Positions 44,386 through 52,154 of a DNA stretch of 64,000 nt are shown piece by piece; position 1 is the stretch's first letter, and each line of letters starts with the position of its first letter. The stretch lies in the NCBI RefSeq assembly GCF_902726655.1, contig NZ_CACVAN010000001.1, positions 3,720,001 to 3,784,000 on the forward strand. The letters are read 5' to 3'. Made by a program: the position numbers and the translations under genes. The stretch is from Virgibacillus ihumii (GTDB lineage: Bacteria > Bacillota > Bacilli > Bacillales > Amphibacillaceae). The notes under the pieces were generated by a model, which saw nothing but the letters and a program-made list of their open reading frames with translations, did not search any database and was not told the DNA's origin.

Positions 44386-45600
44386 ATGAGTAAAATAAAG
44401 GTTGATAAATTAACAAAAATATTTGGCAAACGACCAAAACAGGCCGTCAGACATCTTGATGAAAATAAAACCAAAGATGAAATCCTGGAAATGACAGGAA
44501 TGACGGTTGGTGTTAATCAGGCTTCCTTTGAAGTAGAAGCCGGTGAAGTCTTCGTTATCATGGGACTTTCCGGAAGTGGTAAATCCACACTTGTTCGTAT
44601 GCTGAACCGCCTTATTGAACCAACTTCAGGCAGCATTGAAATCGATGGTGAAGAAGTTACCGGGATGAGTAAGGAACAGTTACGCGATTTAAGAAGAAAA
44701 AAAATGAGCATGGTTTTTCAGAACTTTGCACTGCTTCCTCATAAATCTATTCTAAAAAATACGGAATTTGGTCTGGAAATTCGTAAGACCAACCCTGAGG
44801 AACGGGAAAAGAAAGCACGCGAGGCATTGGAATTGGTTGGCCTTGGCGGGTATTTGGATAAATACCCAAGTGAGCTTTCCGGTGGTATGCAGCAGCGTGT
44901 CGGCTTGGCACGGGCGCTTGCCAATGACCCGGACATACTTCTGATGGACGAAGCATTCAGTGCGTTGGATCCATTAATCCGTAAAGATATGCAGGATGAG
45001 CTGATGGATCTGCAGCAATCCGTGCACAAAACGATTGTCTTTATTACACACGATTTGGATGAAGCGTTGCGGATTGGTGACAGAATTGCATTGATGAAAG
45101 ATGGAAGCATCGTTCAGATTGGAACTGCAGAAGAAATTCTAATTTCACCGGCTAATGATTATGTAGAACGCTTTGTTCAGGACGTTGATTTGTCTAAAGT
45201 ATTAACTGCCGGTCACGTCATGAAACGTGCGGAACAAGTGACCGTTGATAAGGGGCCTAAGGTTGCCTTAAAGCTGATGCGTGATAATGGTGTTTCCACC
45301 ATTTATGTTACCGACAGCAAACGGAAACTTCTTGGTTATGTTACGGCTGATCAGGCGTCGGAAGCTGTTCAGGATAGAAAAGAATTGAAAGACGTGCTGA
45401 CAACTGATATACCGACCGTTAAGCCGGATGTTTTACTGGCTGATTTATTTGAACAAATTACGGAAGCCAAAGCTCCGCTTGCAGTTATCGATGATTCGGA
45501 TCGGCTGATCGGCTTGGTTGTACGGGGAATGGTGTTAGGTGCACTTTCCGGCGATGACACCATAATTAATGAGAATGGGGGTGACAGCTTAGATGGATAA
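44386..45600 (+). CDS. opuAA: Glycine betaine ABC importer ATPase OpuAA
   Basis: 404 residues from the ATG behind GCGAGGTG. QAT-type quaternary amine ATPase: Walker A GLSGSGKST at 60-68, signature LSGGMQQR, Walker B LLMDEAFSALD, and two C-terminal CBS domains (about 275-395) that in OpuA sense ionic strength or cyclic di-AMP. It overlaps opuAB by 8 nt. With OpuAB and OpuAC it imports glycine betaine for osmoprotection. Confidence 0.92.
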   Translation: MSKIKVDKLTKIFGKRPKQAVRHLDENKTKDEILEMTGMTVGVNQASFEVEAGEVFVIMGLSGSGKSTLVRMLNRLIEPTSGSIEIDGEEVTGMSKEQLRDLRRKKMSMVFQNFALLPHKSILKNTEFGLEIRKTNPEEREKKAREALELVGLGGYLDKYPSELSGGMQQRVGLARALANDPDILLMDEAFSALDPLIRKDMQDELMDLQQSVHKTIVFITHDLDEALRIGDRIALMKDGSIVQIGTAEEILISPANDYVERFVQDVDLSKVLTAGHVMKRAEQVTVDKGPKVALKLMRDNGVSTIYVTDSKRKLLGYVTADQASEAVQDRKELKDVLTTDIPTVKPDVLLADLFEQITEAKAPLAVIDDSDRLIGLVVRGMVLGALSGDDTIINENGGDSLDG

Positions 45601-46438
45601 TATGCATAACTTATTTCCAAAGCTCCCACTAGCAGAATGGATTGAGTCGTTTGTCGATTTTCTGACAGACAACTTTGAGGCGTTTTTTGAGTCGGTATCA
45701 AATGGAATATCTTTTGTTTCGGAAGGTTTCGTTACATTACTTGCATTTATCCCACCGTTGGTATTCGTTGTTGCGCTTGCACTGATTGCCTGGTGGATTG
45801 TCAATTGGAAGCTTGGGCTATTCACGTTGATTGGAATGGGTCTGATTAATAACCTTGGATATTGGCCGGAGACAATTGAAACAATCGCTCTGATTATAAT
45901 CTCTGTTTTGATAGCAATTATAATCGGGGTACCAATTGGGATCTGGATGTCGCAAAAAGCTTCGGTACAGGCAATTATTACGCCGATCCTTGATTTTATG
46001 CAGACAATGCCGGCCTTCGTCTACCTGATTCCAGCGGTTGTCTTTTTTGGTGTCGGGATGGTGCCAGGTGTTATTTCGACTATCATCTTTGCGACACCAC
46101 CGACAGTACGTCTGACGAATCTTGGTATCCGTCAGGTGGATGAAGAGTTAATCGAAGCATCCAATGCGTTTGGCTCGTCTACAGGGCAACGCCTTACAAA
46201 GGTTCAGATACCACTAGCAATGCCAACAATAATGGCTGGAATTAACCAGACAATCATGTTAACTCTTTCCATGGTTGTTATTGCATCTCTGGTTGGTGCA
46301 CCTGGTCTTGGTACAGTTGTTTACCGAGCCATCACACAAATACAGATTGGAACCGGTTTTGAAGGCGGACTTGCGCTGGTTATTCTTGCTATAGTTCTGG
46401 ATCGTATTACACAGGGTGCAAATAAAGAGGATAAATAA
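45593..46438 (+). CDS. opuAB: Glycine betaine ABC importer permease OpuAB
   Basis: 281 residues, as in B. subtilis OpuAB (about 282), which distinguishes OpuA from the shorter split permeases of OpuB/OpuC. The extended N-terminus is followed by the permease domain with the EAA loop ELIEASNAFGSSTGQRLTKV. Starts inside the opuAA 3' end, with GGGGGTG as ribosome site. Confidence 0.92.
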   Translation: MDNMHNLFPKLPLAEWIESFVDFLTDNFEAFFESVSNGISFVSEGFVTLLAFIPPLVFVVALALIAWWIVNWKLGLFTLIGMGLINNLGYWPETIETIALIIISVLIAIIIGVPIGIWMSQKASVQAIITPILDFMQTMPAFVYLIPAVVFFGVGMVPGVISTIIFATPPTVRLTNLGIRQVDEELIEASNAFGSSTGQRLTKVQIPLAMPTIMAGINQTIMLTLSMVVIASLVGAPGLGTVVYRAITQIQIGTGFEGGLALVILAIVLDRITQGANKEDK

Positions 46439-46515
46439 TTTTGATTACAATGCCCGACTGCATAAATGCGGAAGGGATTGGAAAAATAAATCAATATACA
46501 GGAGGTAAGCACATT

Positions 46516-47463
46516 ATGTTTAAGAAATTTAGATTTATTGGCTTTGCAATGATAGTTGCATTGGCAGTTGTATTGGCCGCATGTGGCGGTGGAAATGAAG
46601 AAAGCTCAGATTCCTCAAACAGTGGATCTGAAGGTGAATCAGGCAGCAGCAGTGGTGTGGAACTCGGTGAAAAAGAACTGACAATGCCATATGTTGCATG
46701 GGCTGGAGCAATCGCTCGTACACACCTGATTGCACAGGTACTTGAAAAAGCTGGTTATGAAGTGGAAACACCACAAGTTGAAGCTGGTCCAATGTGGTCA
46801 AGTGTATCAGATGGGTCTGCTGATATTACTGCATCCGCTTGGCTGCCGACGACTCACCAAAGCTATTGGAAGAAATATAAAGACAGTGTAGAATCGATTA
46901 ACACGGTTATTGATAAAGCACCACTTGCACTGACAGTGCCTTCTTATATGGAAAATGTTAATTCCGTTGAAGATTTGAAAGGAAACAAAGAACTTGGTGA
47001 AGCAACTGACTGGACGATTGTTGGTATTGATCCAGGTGCAGGGATCATGCAGAATACGCAAAAAGCATTAAAAGAATACGGCTTGGACAAATGGCAATTG
47101 ACTGCAAGCTCAGGTTCAGCAATGCTTTCACAGCTTCAGAAAAAAATGGAAGATGAAGAAAAAATCATTGTTCCACTTTGGAAGCCGCACTGGGCATTCG
47201 CAGCAATGGATTTGAAAATGCTGAAAGACCCTAAAGGAATTTACGGCGGTGACGGTGACCATATCGATATCGTAGTTAACAAAGGACTGAAAGATAAAGC
47301 ACCGGCTGCATATAAGATTTTGAAACAGTATACAGCTGACTATGAACAGCTGAACGCACTGATGGGCAAAATCCATGAAGGTGCAGATCCTGCAGAAGTT
47401 GCGTCTAAATATCTGGAAGAACATCCGGATAAATTGGATAAATGGTTGAAAGGCGTAAAATAA
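46516..47463 (+). CDS. opuAC: Glycine betaine-binding lipoprotein OpuAC
   Basis: 315 residues from the ATG behind AGGAGG. Lipobox LAAC gives lipidation at Cys23, then a Ser/Gly-rich linker. The binding domain has tryptophans expected for the betaine aromatic cage (YVAWAGAIA, TASAWLPTTHQSYW, LWKPHWAF). Lipid-anchored receptor on the outer membrane face. The operon ends at a hairpin. Confidence 0.92.
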   Translation: MFKKFRFIGFAMIVALAVVLAACGGGNEESSDSSNSGSEGESGSSSGVELGEKELTMPYVAWAGAIARTHLIAQVLEKAGYEVETPQVEAGPMWSSVSDGSADITASAWLPTTHQSYWKKYKDSVESINTVIDKAPLALTVPSYMENVNSVEDLKGNKELGEATDWTIVGIDPGAGIMQNTQKALKEYGLDKWQLTASSGSAMLSQLQKKMEDEEKIIVPLWKPHWAFAAMDLKMLKDPKGIYGGDGDHIDIVVNKGLKDKAPAAYKILKQYTADYEQLNALMGKIHEGADPAEVASKYLEEHPDKLDKWLKGVK

Positions 47464-47479
47464 GCTTAGTAACCATACG

Positions 47480-47508
47480 AAAAGACTGCCAAGATGGCAG
47501 TCTTTTCT
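47480..47508 (+). terminator. Terminator of opuA
   Basis: AAAAGACTGCC pairs with GGCAGTCTTTT. Confidence 0.85.
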
Positions 47509-47549
47509 TTAGGCATTTTTTTGATATATAGGCAACCTGTATTTCGAAT

Positions 47550-47710
47550 CAATAGAGATTCAGGCACAACTTCAAGAGATACAAGAACACCTTCAAGAGT
47601 TTGAGCTGCACCTTCAAGAGATTCAGGTACAGCTTCGAGAGTTAGGCGTGCATTTTCAAGAGATACAAGCACAGCTTCGAGAGTTTGTACGTCATTTTCA
47701 AGAATTTTCG
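47550..47710. repeat. Eight-unit exact 21-nt array, core TTCRAGAGWT (array B)
   Basis: Units start at 47550, 47571, 47592, 47613, 47634, 47655, 47676 and 47697, exactly 21 nt apart. Each begins TTCAAGAG or TTCGAGAG (first and last decayed), followed by WT and a variable part that often has CA two bases before its end. Same core as array A at 15242-15387. Lies downstream of the opuA terminator in a convergent gap before yhaH. Confidence 0.88.
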
Positions 47711-47811
47711 TGTGGCAGCTTAATGATTCTTACATCGCTTTAAAGATGATATGAAAATTCCCCACCAGCTATAGAAAAGCAAGACCTTTTCCATGCAGGA
47801 GGGGAGTGCCA

Positions 47812-48171
47812 TTATTGTTTATTAATTTTTTCTTCCAAGTCTTTCAGGCTTGATTCAATCTGATCCAGGTATTCATAAATGTTTTCCTGGTGTGGTTCAA
47901 CAGCCAATTTCCATTCTTCAACAGAGCTTTTCATTTCCTGCGTCAGTTCCTTGACCAGGGCAGCCCCTTCTTTAGAGGTTTTTGTCAGTTGATTTTTTAA
48001 CCGAAGACCATCCTGCTTCAGGTTTTCAAGCATATCCTTCCATTCGAGTCCCTGATATTTGGCACGGTTTCGAAAATCTTTTCCGGATGCCGGTGTACTA
48101 AGAAGTGTTGCAGCACTGCTGATTGCACCACCAACCATAACACCGAGTAACAGTGATTTTTTACTAATCAT
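47812..48171 (-). CDS. yhaH: YtxH-domain protein YhaH
   Basis: 119 residues from the ATG after AAAGGGG (B. subtilis YhaH 118). One N-terminal hydrophobic segment with LLGVMVGGAISSAATLLSTP and the GKDFR motif defines the YtxH/gas-vesicle-like domain; the rest is amphipathic helix (about 40-119). Stress-related membrane-associated protein of unknown role. Repeat copy R4 lies 67 nt upstream of its start on the same strand. Confidence 0.85.
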   Translation of the reverse strand: MISKKSLLLGVMVGGAISSAATLLSTPASGKDFRNRAKYQGLEWKDMLENLKQDGLRLKNQLTKTSKEGAALVKELTQEMKSSVEEWKLAVEPHQENIYEYLDQIESSLKDLEEKINKQ

Positions 48172-48238
48172 ATAAAACGCCCCTTTCTGCACTTATTATA
48201 TCATTTCCTTTATTTGGGAAGCTATGAAACATTCTCTT

Positions 48239-48290
48239 TTAGAAAACTTGGCTTATCGCCAATCCATTATGGCGAAAGCCTTAGTTGCTA
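48239..48290 (-). repeat. Interspersed two-hairpin element, 3' part, copy R4
   Basis: On the minus strand: GCAACTAA, hairpin 2 GGCTTTCGCC / GGCGATAAGCC, then AAGTTTTCTAA. Hairpin 1 is absent; instead the trpP terminator lies directly upstream. Confidence 0.75.
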
Positions 48291-48318
48291 AAAAACCTCT
48301 GACAAGTTGTGCCAGAGG
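48289..48318 (-). terminator. Terminator of trpP
   Basis: On the minus strand CCTCTG and CAGAGG flank an 11-nt loop, followed by TTTTTT. Confidence 0.7.
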
Positions 48319-48336
48319 ATTGGGATATTCGGTCTT

Positions 48337-48858
48337 TTATGAAACGGATAATGTTTGCGTCTGTTTCATGACCCGCTGGACGACAGGATATACAACCGCC
48401 ATCAGAACAGTATTTAAAATTGCTGTCGGCAGAACGATCGCAATAAATAATGCAGGAAATGCACCATTCATAAGACCAACAATATATAGGGCCGAACCGA
48501 GAAATACGGTTCCACTGATGATTGTACCAATTCCGGTCAGCATCGGAGCATTGATATTCGGATTGATTTTTTTGTTTACCAGAAGCAGCAATCCGAAAAA
48601 TAACAATCCAGTGACAGGTTTATCAATCATATTGGCAATTTGTCCGCCGGGTGCCATTGTCGTTAACGCAGATAATATTCCAGTTACGATTGACAGCAGA
48701 ACCACATACTTCAATTTCGGAAAAAGCAAAATTCCGAGAAACATCATGGACAGCATCATATCAGGCTTGACACCATACAAAACTGATGGTACCACTGTAT
48801 GCAGAACTGCGCCTATTCCCACCAGCAATGACAAAATAATCAAAACTCTAGTATTCAT
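48337..48858 (-). CDS. trpP: Tryptophan transporter TrpP
   Basis: 173 residues, as B. subtilis TrpP (YhaG, 172). Five spans; GVKPDMMLSMMFLGILLFP and TTMAPGGQIANMIDKPVTG are typical. Probably a substrate-specific component of tryptophan uptake. The (T/G)AG triplets over the ribosome site show TRAP control. Position between yhaH and hit matches B. subtilis. Confidence 0.9.
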   Translation of the reverse strand: MNTRVLIILSLLVGIGAVLHTVVPSVLYGVKPDMMLSMMFLGILLFPKLKYVVLLSIVTGILSALTTMAPGGQIANMIDKPVTGLLFFGLLLLVNKKINPNINAPMLTGIGTIISGTVFLGSALYIVGLMNGAFPALFIAIVLPTAILNTVLMAVVYPVVQRVMKQTQTLSVS

Positions 48859-48864
48859 TTGTAT

Positions 48865-48918
48865 CTCTCCTCTTCTCAGCTAAACTAATCTAGTGATTAG
48901 TTCCTCAACTGTGCACTC
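48865..48918 (-). promoter_or_regulatory. TRAP-binding site over the trpP ribosome site
   Basis: On the minus strand six triplets, TAG, TAG, TAG, GAG, GAG, GAG, occur at exact 5-nt period (48892 to 48865), plus GAG at 48906-48904 and 48918-48916. The last triplets overlap the ribosome site GAGGAGAG. Tryptophan-bound TRAP (MtrB) wraps such RNA and blocks translation, as known for B. subtilis trpP. Confidence 0.88.
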
Positions 48919-48995
48919 ATTGCCAGTTGCAGAAACATATCATTATTATAGCAGAAAACCGGCTTAATAAAAAAGTGGAAATTTTCTAAAAAAGA

Positions 48996-49421
48996 CTATA
49001 TCTTTTCGTTAATGGCAGCAGCGATTTGCTGGAGTTCCTCGGTGGAATAATCATCGCCATGTGTATTCCAATTGGATGAAAAACCGTCTCCATCACCATA
49101 TCTTGGTATGATATGAATATGTAAGTGAAATACGGACTGATCCGCTGGTTCTTCATTATTGTTGAGCAGATTCATCCCAATCGGACTGTAACGCTCCTTA
49201 ATGGCAGCAGCAATTTTTGGAACCCGGGCAAATAATTCACTTGCTACTTCCGGTGGGGTTTCATAAATATTCTTGGTATGTGTTTTTGGAATAACAAGTG
49301 TATGTCCTTTGGTTACCTGGCTGATATCAAGAAATGCGTATACTTTGTCATCCTCATAAACTTTTGCTGAAGGAATATCCCCATCAATAATTTTACAGAA
49401 AATACAATCTTCATGACTCAT
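48996..49421 (-). CDS. hit: HIT-family nucleotide hydrolase Hit
   Basis: 141 residues. Histidine triad HLHIHIIPRY with His99, His101 and His103; N-terminal CIFCKIIDGDIPS. HIT proteins hydrolyse AMP-lysine, AMP-NH2 or similar nucleotide conjugates. Divergent from ecsAB, as in B. subtilis, but the gap is about 700 nt here and contains repeats. Confidence 0.92.
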   Translation of the reverse strand: MSHEDCIFCKIIDGDIPSAKVYEDDKVYAFLDISQVTKGHTLVIPKTHTKNIYETPPEVASELFARVPKIAAAIKERYSPIGMNLLNNNEEPADQSVFHLHIHIIPRYGDGDGFSSNWNTHGDDYSTEELQQIAAAINEKI

Positions 49422-49443
49422 ACGAAATCACTCCTAATTTTCT

Positions 49444-49515
49444 TTATAACGTCAGAAAGTATAAGTTAAGGTTGACCTTATAAGAAAAACTTAGGCAAAT
49501 GCCGAGTTTTTCTAA
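49444..49515 (+). repeat. Interspersed two-hairpin element, variant copy R5
   Basis: TTATAACGTCAGAAAGTATA start, then a second hairpin AAAAACTTAGGC / GCCGAGTTTTT ending TTTTTCTAA. Upstream of hit but in the opposite orientation. Confidence 0.6.
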
Positions 49516-50111
49516 CATTAATTGTATAGACATAAAATTAACAGGTCAAGCCCGCTGATGCGGACTTGCCTGTTAAAGAAGCAAGAGGATGACTTGCAAA
49601 ATTCTAATGTTGGGGACTTTGTAATGATTGTTAACGCTAATCGATTAACGTTGATTACAAATAAAACTTATTTTGGCAGAATCCCGTTTTACGGAGATAC
49701 TCTGGCAAAAACGTTTATCTCATTAGATTGCCTTTCACAGACACCTCATTTGTGTTTGAACACGAATTTGTATGACAGTGTACATCCTCGTAACATTTTA
49801 CGTGGATACGCTGGCAAAAAACGGTTATTTCGTTAGATTGCCGATCACAGACACCTCATTTGTGTTGAACACGAATTTTGTATCACAGTGGAACATCCTC
49901 GTAACTTCATTAGCTATTGTGGTTGGTTTGGGTGATTTTTATACATTAGATCAACTTAAAATTCGCCAAGCCTTTGGGCGGACGTCTTAGTTGGATTTAA
50001 GCAGTAAAAAAGTATTTATGCTTTCTTATCTGCCAAAAAATGTCGGATTAGCGGGAAGAGTTTATTTTGGCATTGCCATGCAAACATGGTAAAATTTTAA
50101 TAAGTGACGTT
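49516..50111. other. Roughly 600-nt hit-ecsA gap without a supported gene
   Basis: Besides the tandem duplication, it shows open frames without ribosome sites and with frames that shift between the two copies. It may be a degenerate gene or a non-coding element. The ecsA promoter should lie near its right end but no clear one was found. Confidence 0.5.
49691..49905. repeat. Imperfect tandem duplication, 109-nt period
   Basis: Copy 1 (49691-49794) and copy 2 (49800-49905) share long blocks such as TCACAGACACCTCATTTGTG, AACACGAAT and CATCCTCGTAAC. Differences include small indels that break any common reading frame. Each copy contains a GTGTT/AACAC hairpin. No supported gene overlaps it. Confidence 0.85.
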
Positions 50112-50125
50112 TAGGAGGAGAATAT

Positions 50126-50869
50126 GTGGAATCTTTGTTGCATATAGGTAATCTGCATGGCGGATATACACATAAGAATGTTTTGCACGGTATTTCGTTT
50201 GATGTTTTTCCAGGTGAAATTGTTGGTCTGATTGGATTAAATGGAGCGGGAAAAAGCACCACAATTAAACATGTGATCGGGTTAATGCAAGCCAAGAAAG
50301 GCATTGTTTCCGTGAATGGAAAAACGTTTGCGGAAAGTCCGGAAAGCTACCGCAATCAGATGGCCTACATACCGGAGATGCCGATTTTGTATGATGAATT
50401 GACATTGTACGAGCACTTAAGGCTAACTGCAATGGCCTACGATATTCCGGAAGATGTATTTGAAAAAAGACTTCAGCCACTCTTGAAGGAATTTCGGATG
50501 GAGAAAAAACTGAAATGGTTTCCGGTTCATTTTTCAAAAGGGATGCGGCAAAAAGTGATGATCATGTGTGCCTTTTTGATTGAACCGCCATTATACATTG
50601 TTGATGAACCGTTCGTCGGGCTGGACCCGCTTGGCATTAAATCGTATCTTGAATTGATGGATGGCATGAAATCCAATGGTTCGGGAGTGTTGATGTCTAC
50701 CCATATTCTGGCGACAGCAGAGCGGAAATGTGACCGTTTTGTTATCATTCATGACGGGGAAATCCGGGCTGCCGGCACACTGGAGGAACTTCGGAAGGAA
50801 TTTGATATGCCGGAAGCTGCATTGGATGATTTGTATGTGCAGCTAACGAAGGAAGATCGTCATGTTTGA
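50126..50869 (+). CDS. ecsA: ABC transporter ATPase EcsA
   Basis: 247 residues, as in B. subtilis, from a GTG after TAGGAGGAG (the ATG two bases earlier is out of frame). Walker A GLNGAGKST, signature-equivalent FSKGMRQK, Walker B YIVDEPFVGLDPLG. With EcsB it forms an ABC system that affects secretion, competence, sporulation and regulated membrane proteolysis (RasP) in B. subtilis. Overlaps ecsB by 8 nt. Confidence 0.93.
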   Translation: MESLLHIGNLHGGYTHKNVLHGISFDVFPGEIVGLIGLNGAGKSTTIKHVIGLMQAKKGIVSVNGKTFAESPESYRNQMAYIPEMPILYDELTLYEHLRLTAMAYDIPEDVFEKRLQPLLKEFRMEKKLKWFPVHFSKGMRQKVMIMCAFLIEPPLYIVDEPFVGLDPLGIKSYLELMDGMKSNGSGVLMSTHILATAERKCDRFVIIHDGEIRAAGTLEELRKEFDMPEAALDDLYVQLTKEDRHV

Positions 50870-52073
50870 TTCTCATGATTTTTTCAAAAAGCGGCTGTCT
50901 GCCCATTTTAAGGAACTTAGCCGGTACACACGTTACATATTGAATGAGCACATCGCATTTGCCATGTTTTTTTTCGTGGCAGCGATGGCTTATTATTACC
51001 AGCAGTGGCTGAAGGATCTTCCCGAAAATTTCCCGGTTGCTCTGATTGCAGGAGTTGTATTCGGGCTGTTGGTCAGCTACAGTCCGGTGCGGACATTGTT
51101 GCAGGAGCCTGATCTTGTTTTTCTGATTCCGGCTGAGACGAAAATGGATGCATACTTCCGCGATGCCATCATTTCCAGTTTTGTTGTCCAGCTTTATGTG
51201 CTCCTGCTTGCCGGAGGAGCTTTGGGGCCATTGTATTTCGCTGCTTATCCGGATCGGGCAGGTAATATATACATACTGATTCTGGCAGTTGTGCTGATTT
51301 TTAAGTTGTGGAATCTGTTTACCAACTGGTGGATGCTGAAAATAAGGGAACCGGGTATTCGTCAGGTTGATTTGCTTGCCCGTACCTTGTTAAATATGGC
51401 TGTTTTCTATTTTCTTGTAAAAGGTGAAATGCTGCTTGCAGGCATCACAACGATTTTATTTGTTTTCGTCTTCTTATACGATTTAATGGTTTCCAGAAAA
51501 CAAACGGGCGTGCTGTGGGATTTGCTGTTGGAAAAAGATCAGCATCGGATGCACACGTTTTACCGGATGGCCAATATGTTTGCAGACGTTCCACATTTGA
51601 AAAACCGGGTTAAAGGGAGACATTGGCTGGTGTCAATGGTCAGCCGCGTACCGTTTGTCAAGAAGCATACCTTTGACTATTTGTACCGGATTACCTTTAT
51701 CAGGAGCAGTGATTACCTTGGAATGTATCTCAGGCTGATTGTGATTGGCGGCTTGTTTATCTTTTTTATTCCAAATCTGTGGATGAAGGCTATTTTTGCT
51801 TTGCTGTTTATTTACATGAGCAGCTTTCAGATGATTACATTGTATCATCACCATCGCACCGTCATGTGGCTTGATTTGTATCCAATCCCGTTAAAGGTCA
51901 GGCAGCAGTCAATGATAAAGCTGCTGTTTCAGCTGACCCTCCTGCAGACGATTGTTTTTACAGTGTTGCTGCTTGGAATGGGTGAGTGGTTCGCCGCTTT
52001 GATTGTAATTGCTGCCGGAATGGCGTTTAACTACATTTTTCAGAACGGATATGTAAAGAAGAAAATAATGTAA
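50862..52073 (+). CDS. ecsB: ABC transporter permease EcsB
   Basis: 403 residues (B. subtilis EcsB about 408). Multi-span membrane protein with the family segments DLVFLIPAETKMDAYFRDA and LYHHHRTVMWLDLYPIPLK. Translationally coupled to ecsA by overlap. The third B. subtilis gene, ecsC, is absent: a terminator and the convergent yhaA follow. Confidence 0.92.
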   Translation: MFDSHDFFKKRLSAHFKELSRYTRYILNEHIAFAMFFFVAAMAYYYQQWLKDLPENFPVALIAGVVFGLLVSYSPVRTLLQEPDLVFLIPAETKMDAYFRDAIISSFVVQLYVLLLAGGALGPLYFAAYPDRAGNIYILILAVVLIFKLWNLFTNWWMLKIREPGIRQVDLLARTLLNMAVFYFLVKGEMLLAGITTILFVFVFLYDLMVSRKQTGVLWDLLLEKDQHRMHTFYRMANMFADVPHLKNRVKGRHWLVSMVSRVPFVKKHTFDYLYRITFIRSSDYLGMYLRLIVIGGLFIFFIPNLWMKAIFALLFIYMSSFQMITLYHHHRTVMWLDLYPIPLKVRQQSMIKLLFQLTLLQTIVFTVLLLGMGEWFAALIVIAAGMAFNYIFQNGYVKKKIM

Positions 52074-52075
52074 TA

Positions 52076-52112
52076 AACGAAACCGTCTCATCTTTGAGAT
52101 GGTTTCGTTTTT
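52076..52112 (+). terminator. Terminator of ecsAB
   Basis: ACGAAACC.TCTCA pairs with TGAGATGGTTTCGT, followed by TTTT. Confidence 0.85.
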
Positions 52113-52154
52113 CTGAGGTATCAAGCCTGATTATTATCGAAGTCCAGTTTCAGC

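Noticed and set aside
47466..47672. Minus-strand frame with heptad-like repeats
   Set aside because: A 21-nt period keeps any frame open and yields 7-residue repeats automatically; no ribosome site, and it overlaps the opuA terminator.
48224..48883. Plus-strand 219-residue frame
   Set aside because: Antisense shadow of trpP and its leader, which have a TRAP site, start and terminator on the minus strand.
49522..49990. Two plus-strand frames in the hit-ecsA gap
   Set aside because: No ribosome sites, and similar peptide stretches fall in different frames of the two duplicated copies, so not a functioning gene as it stands.
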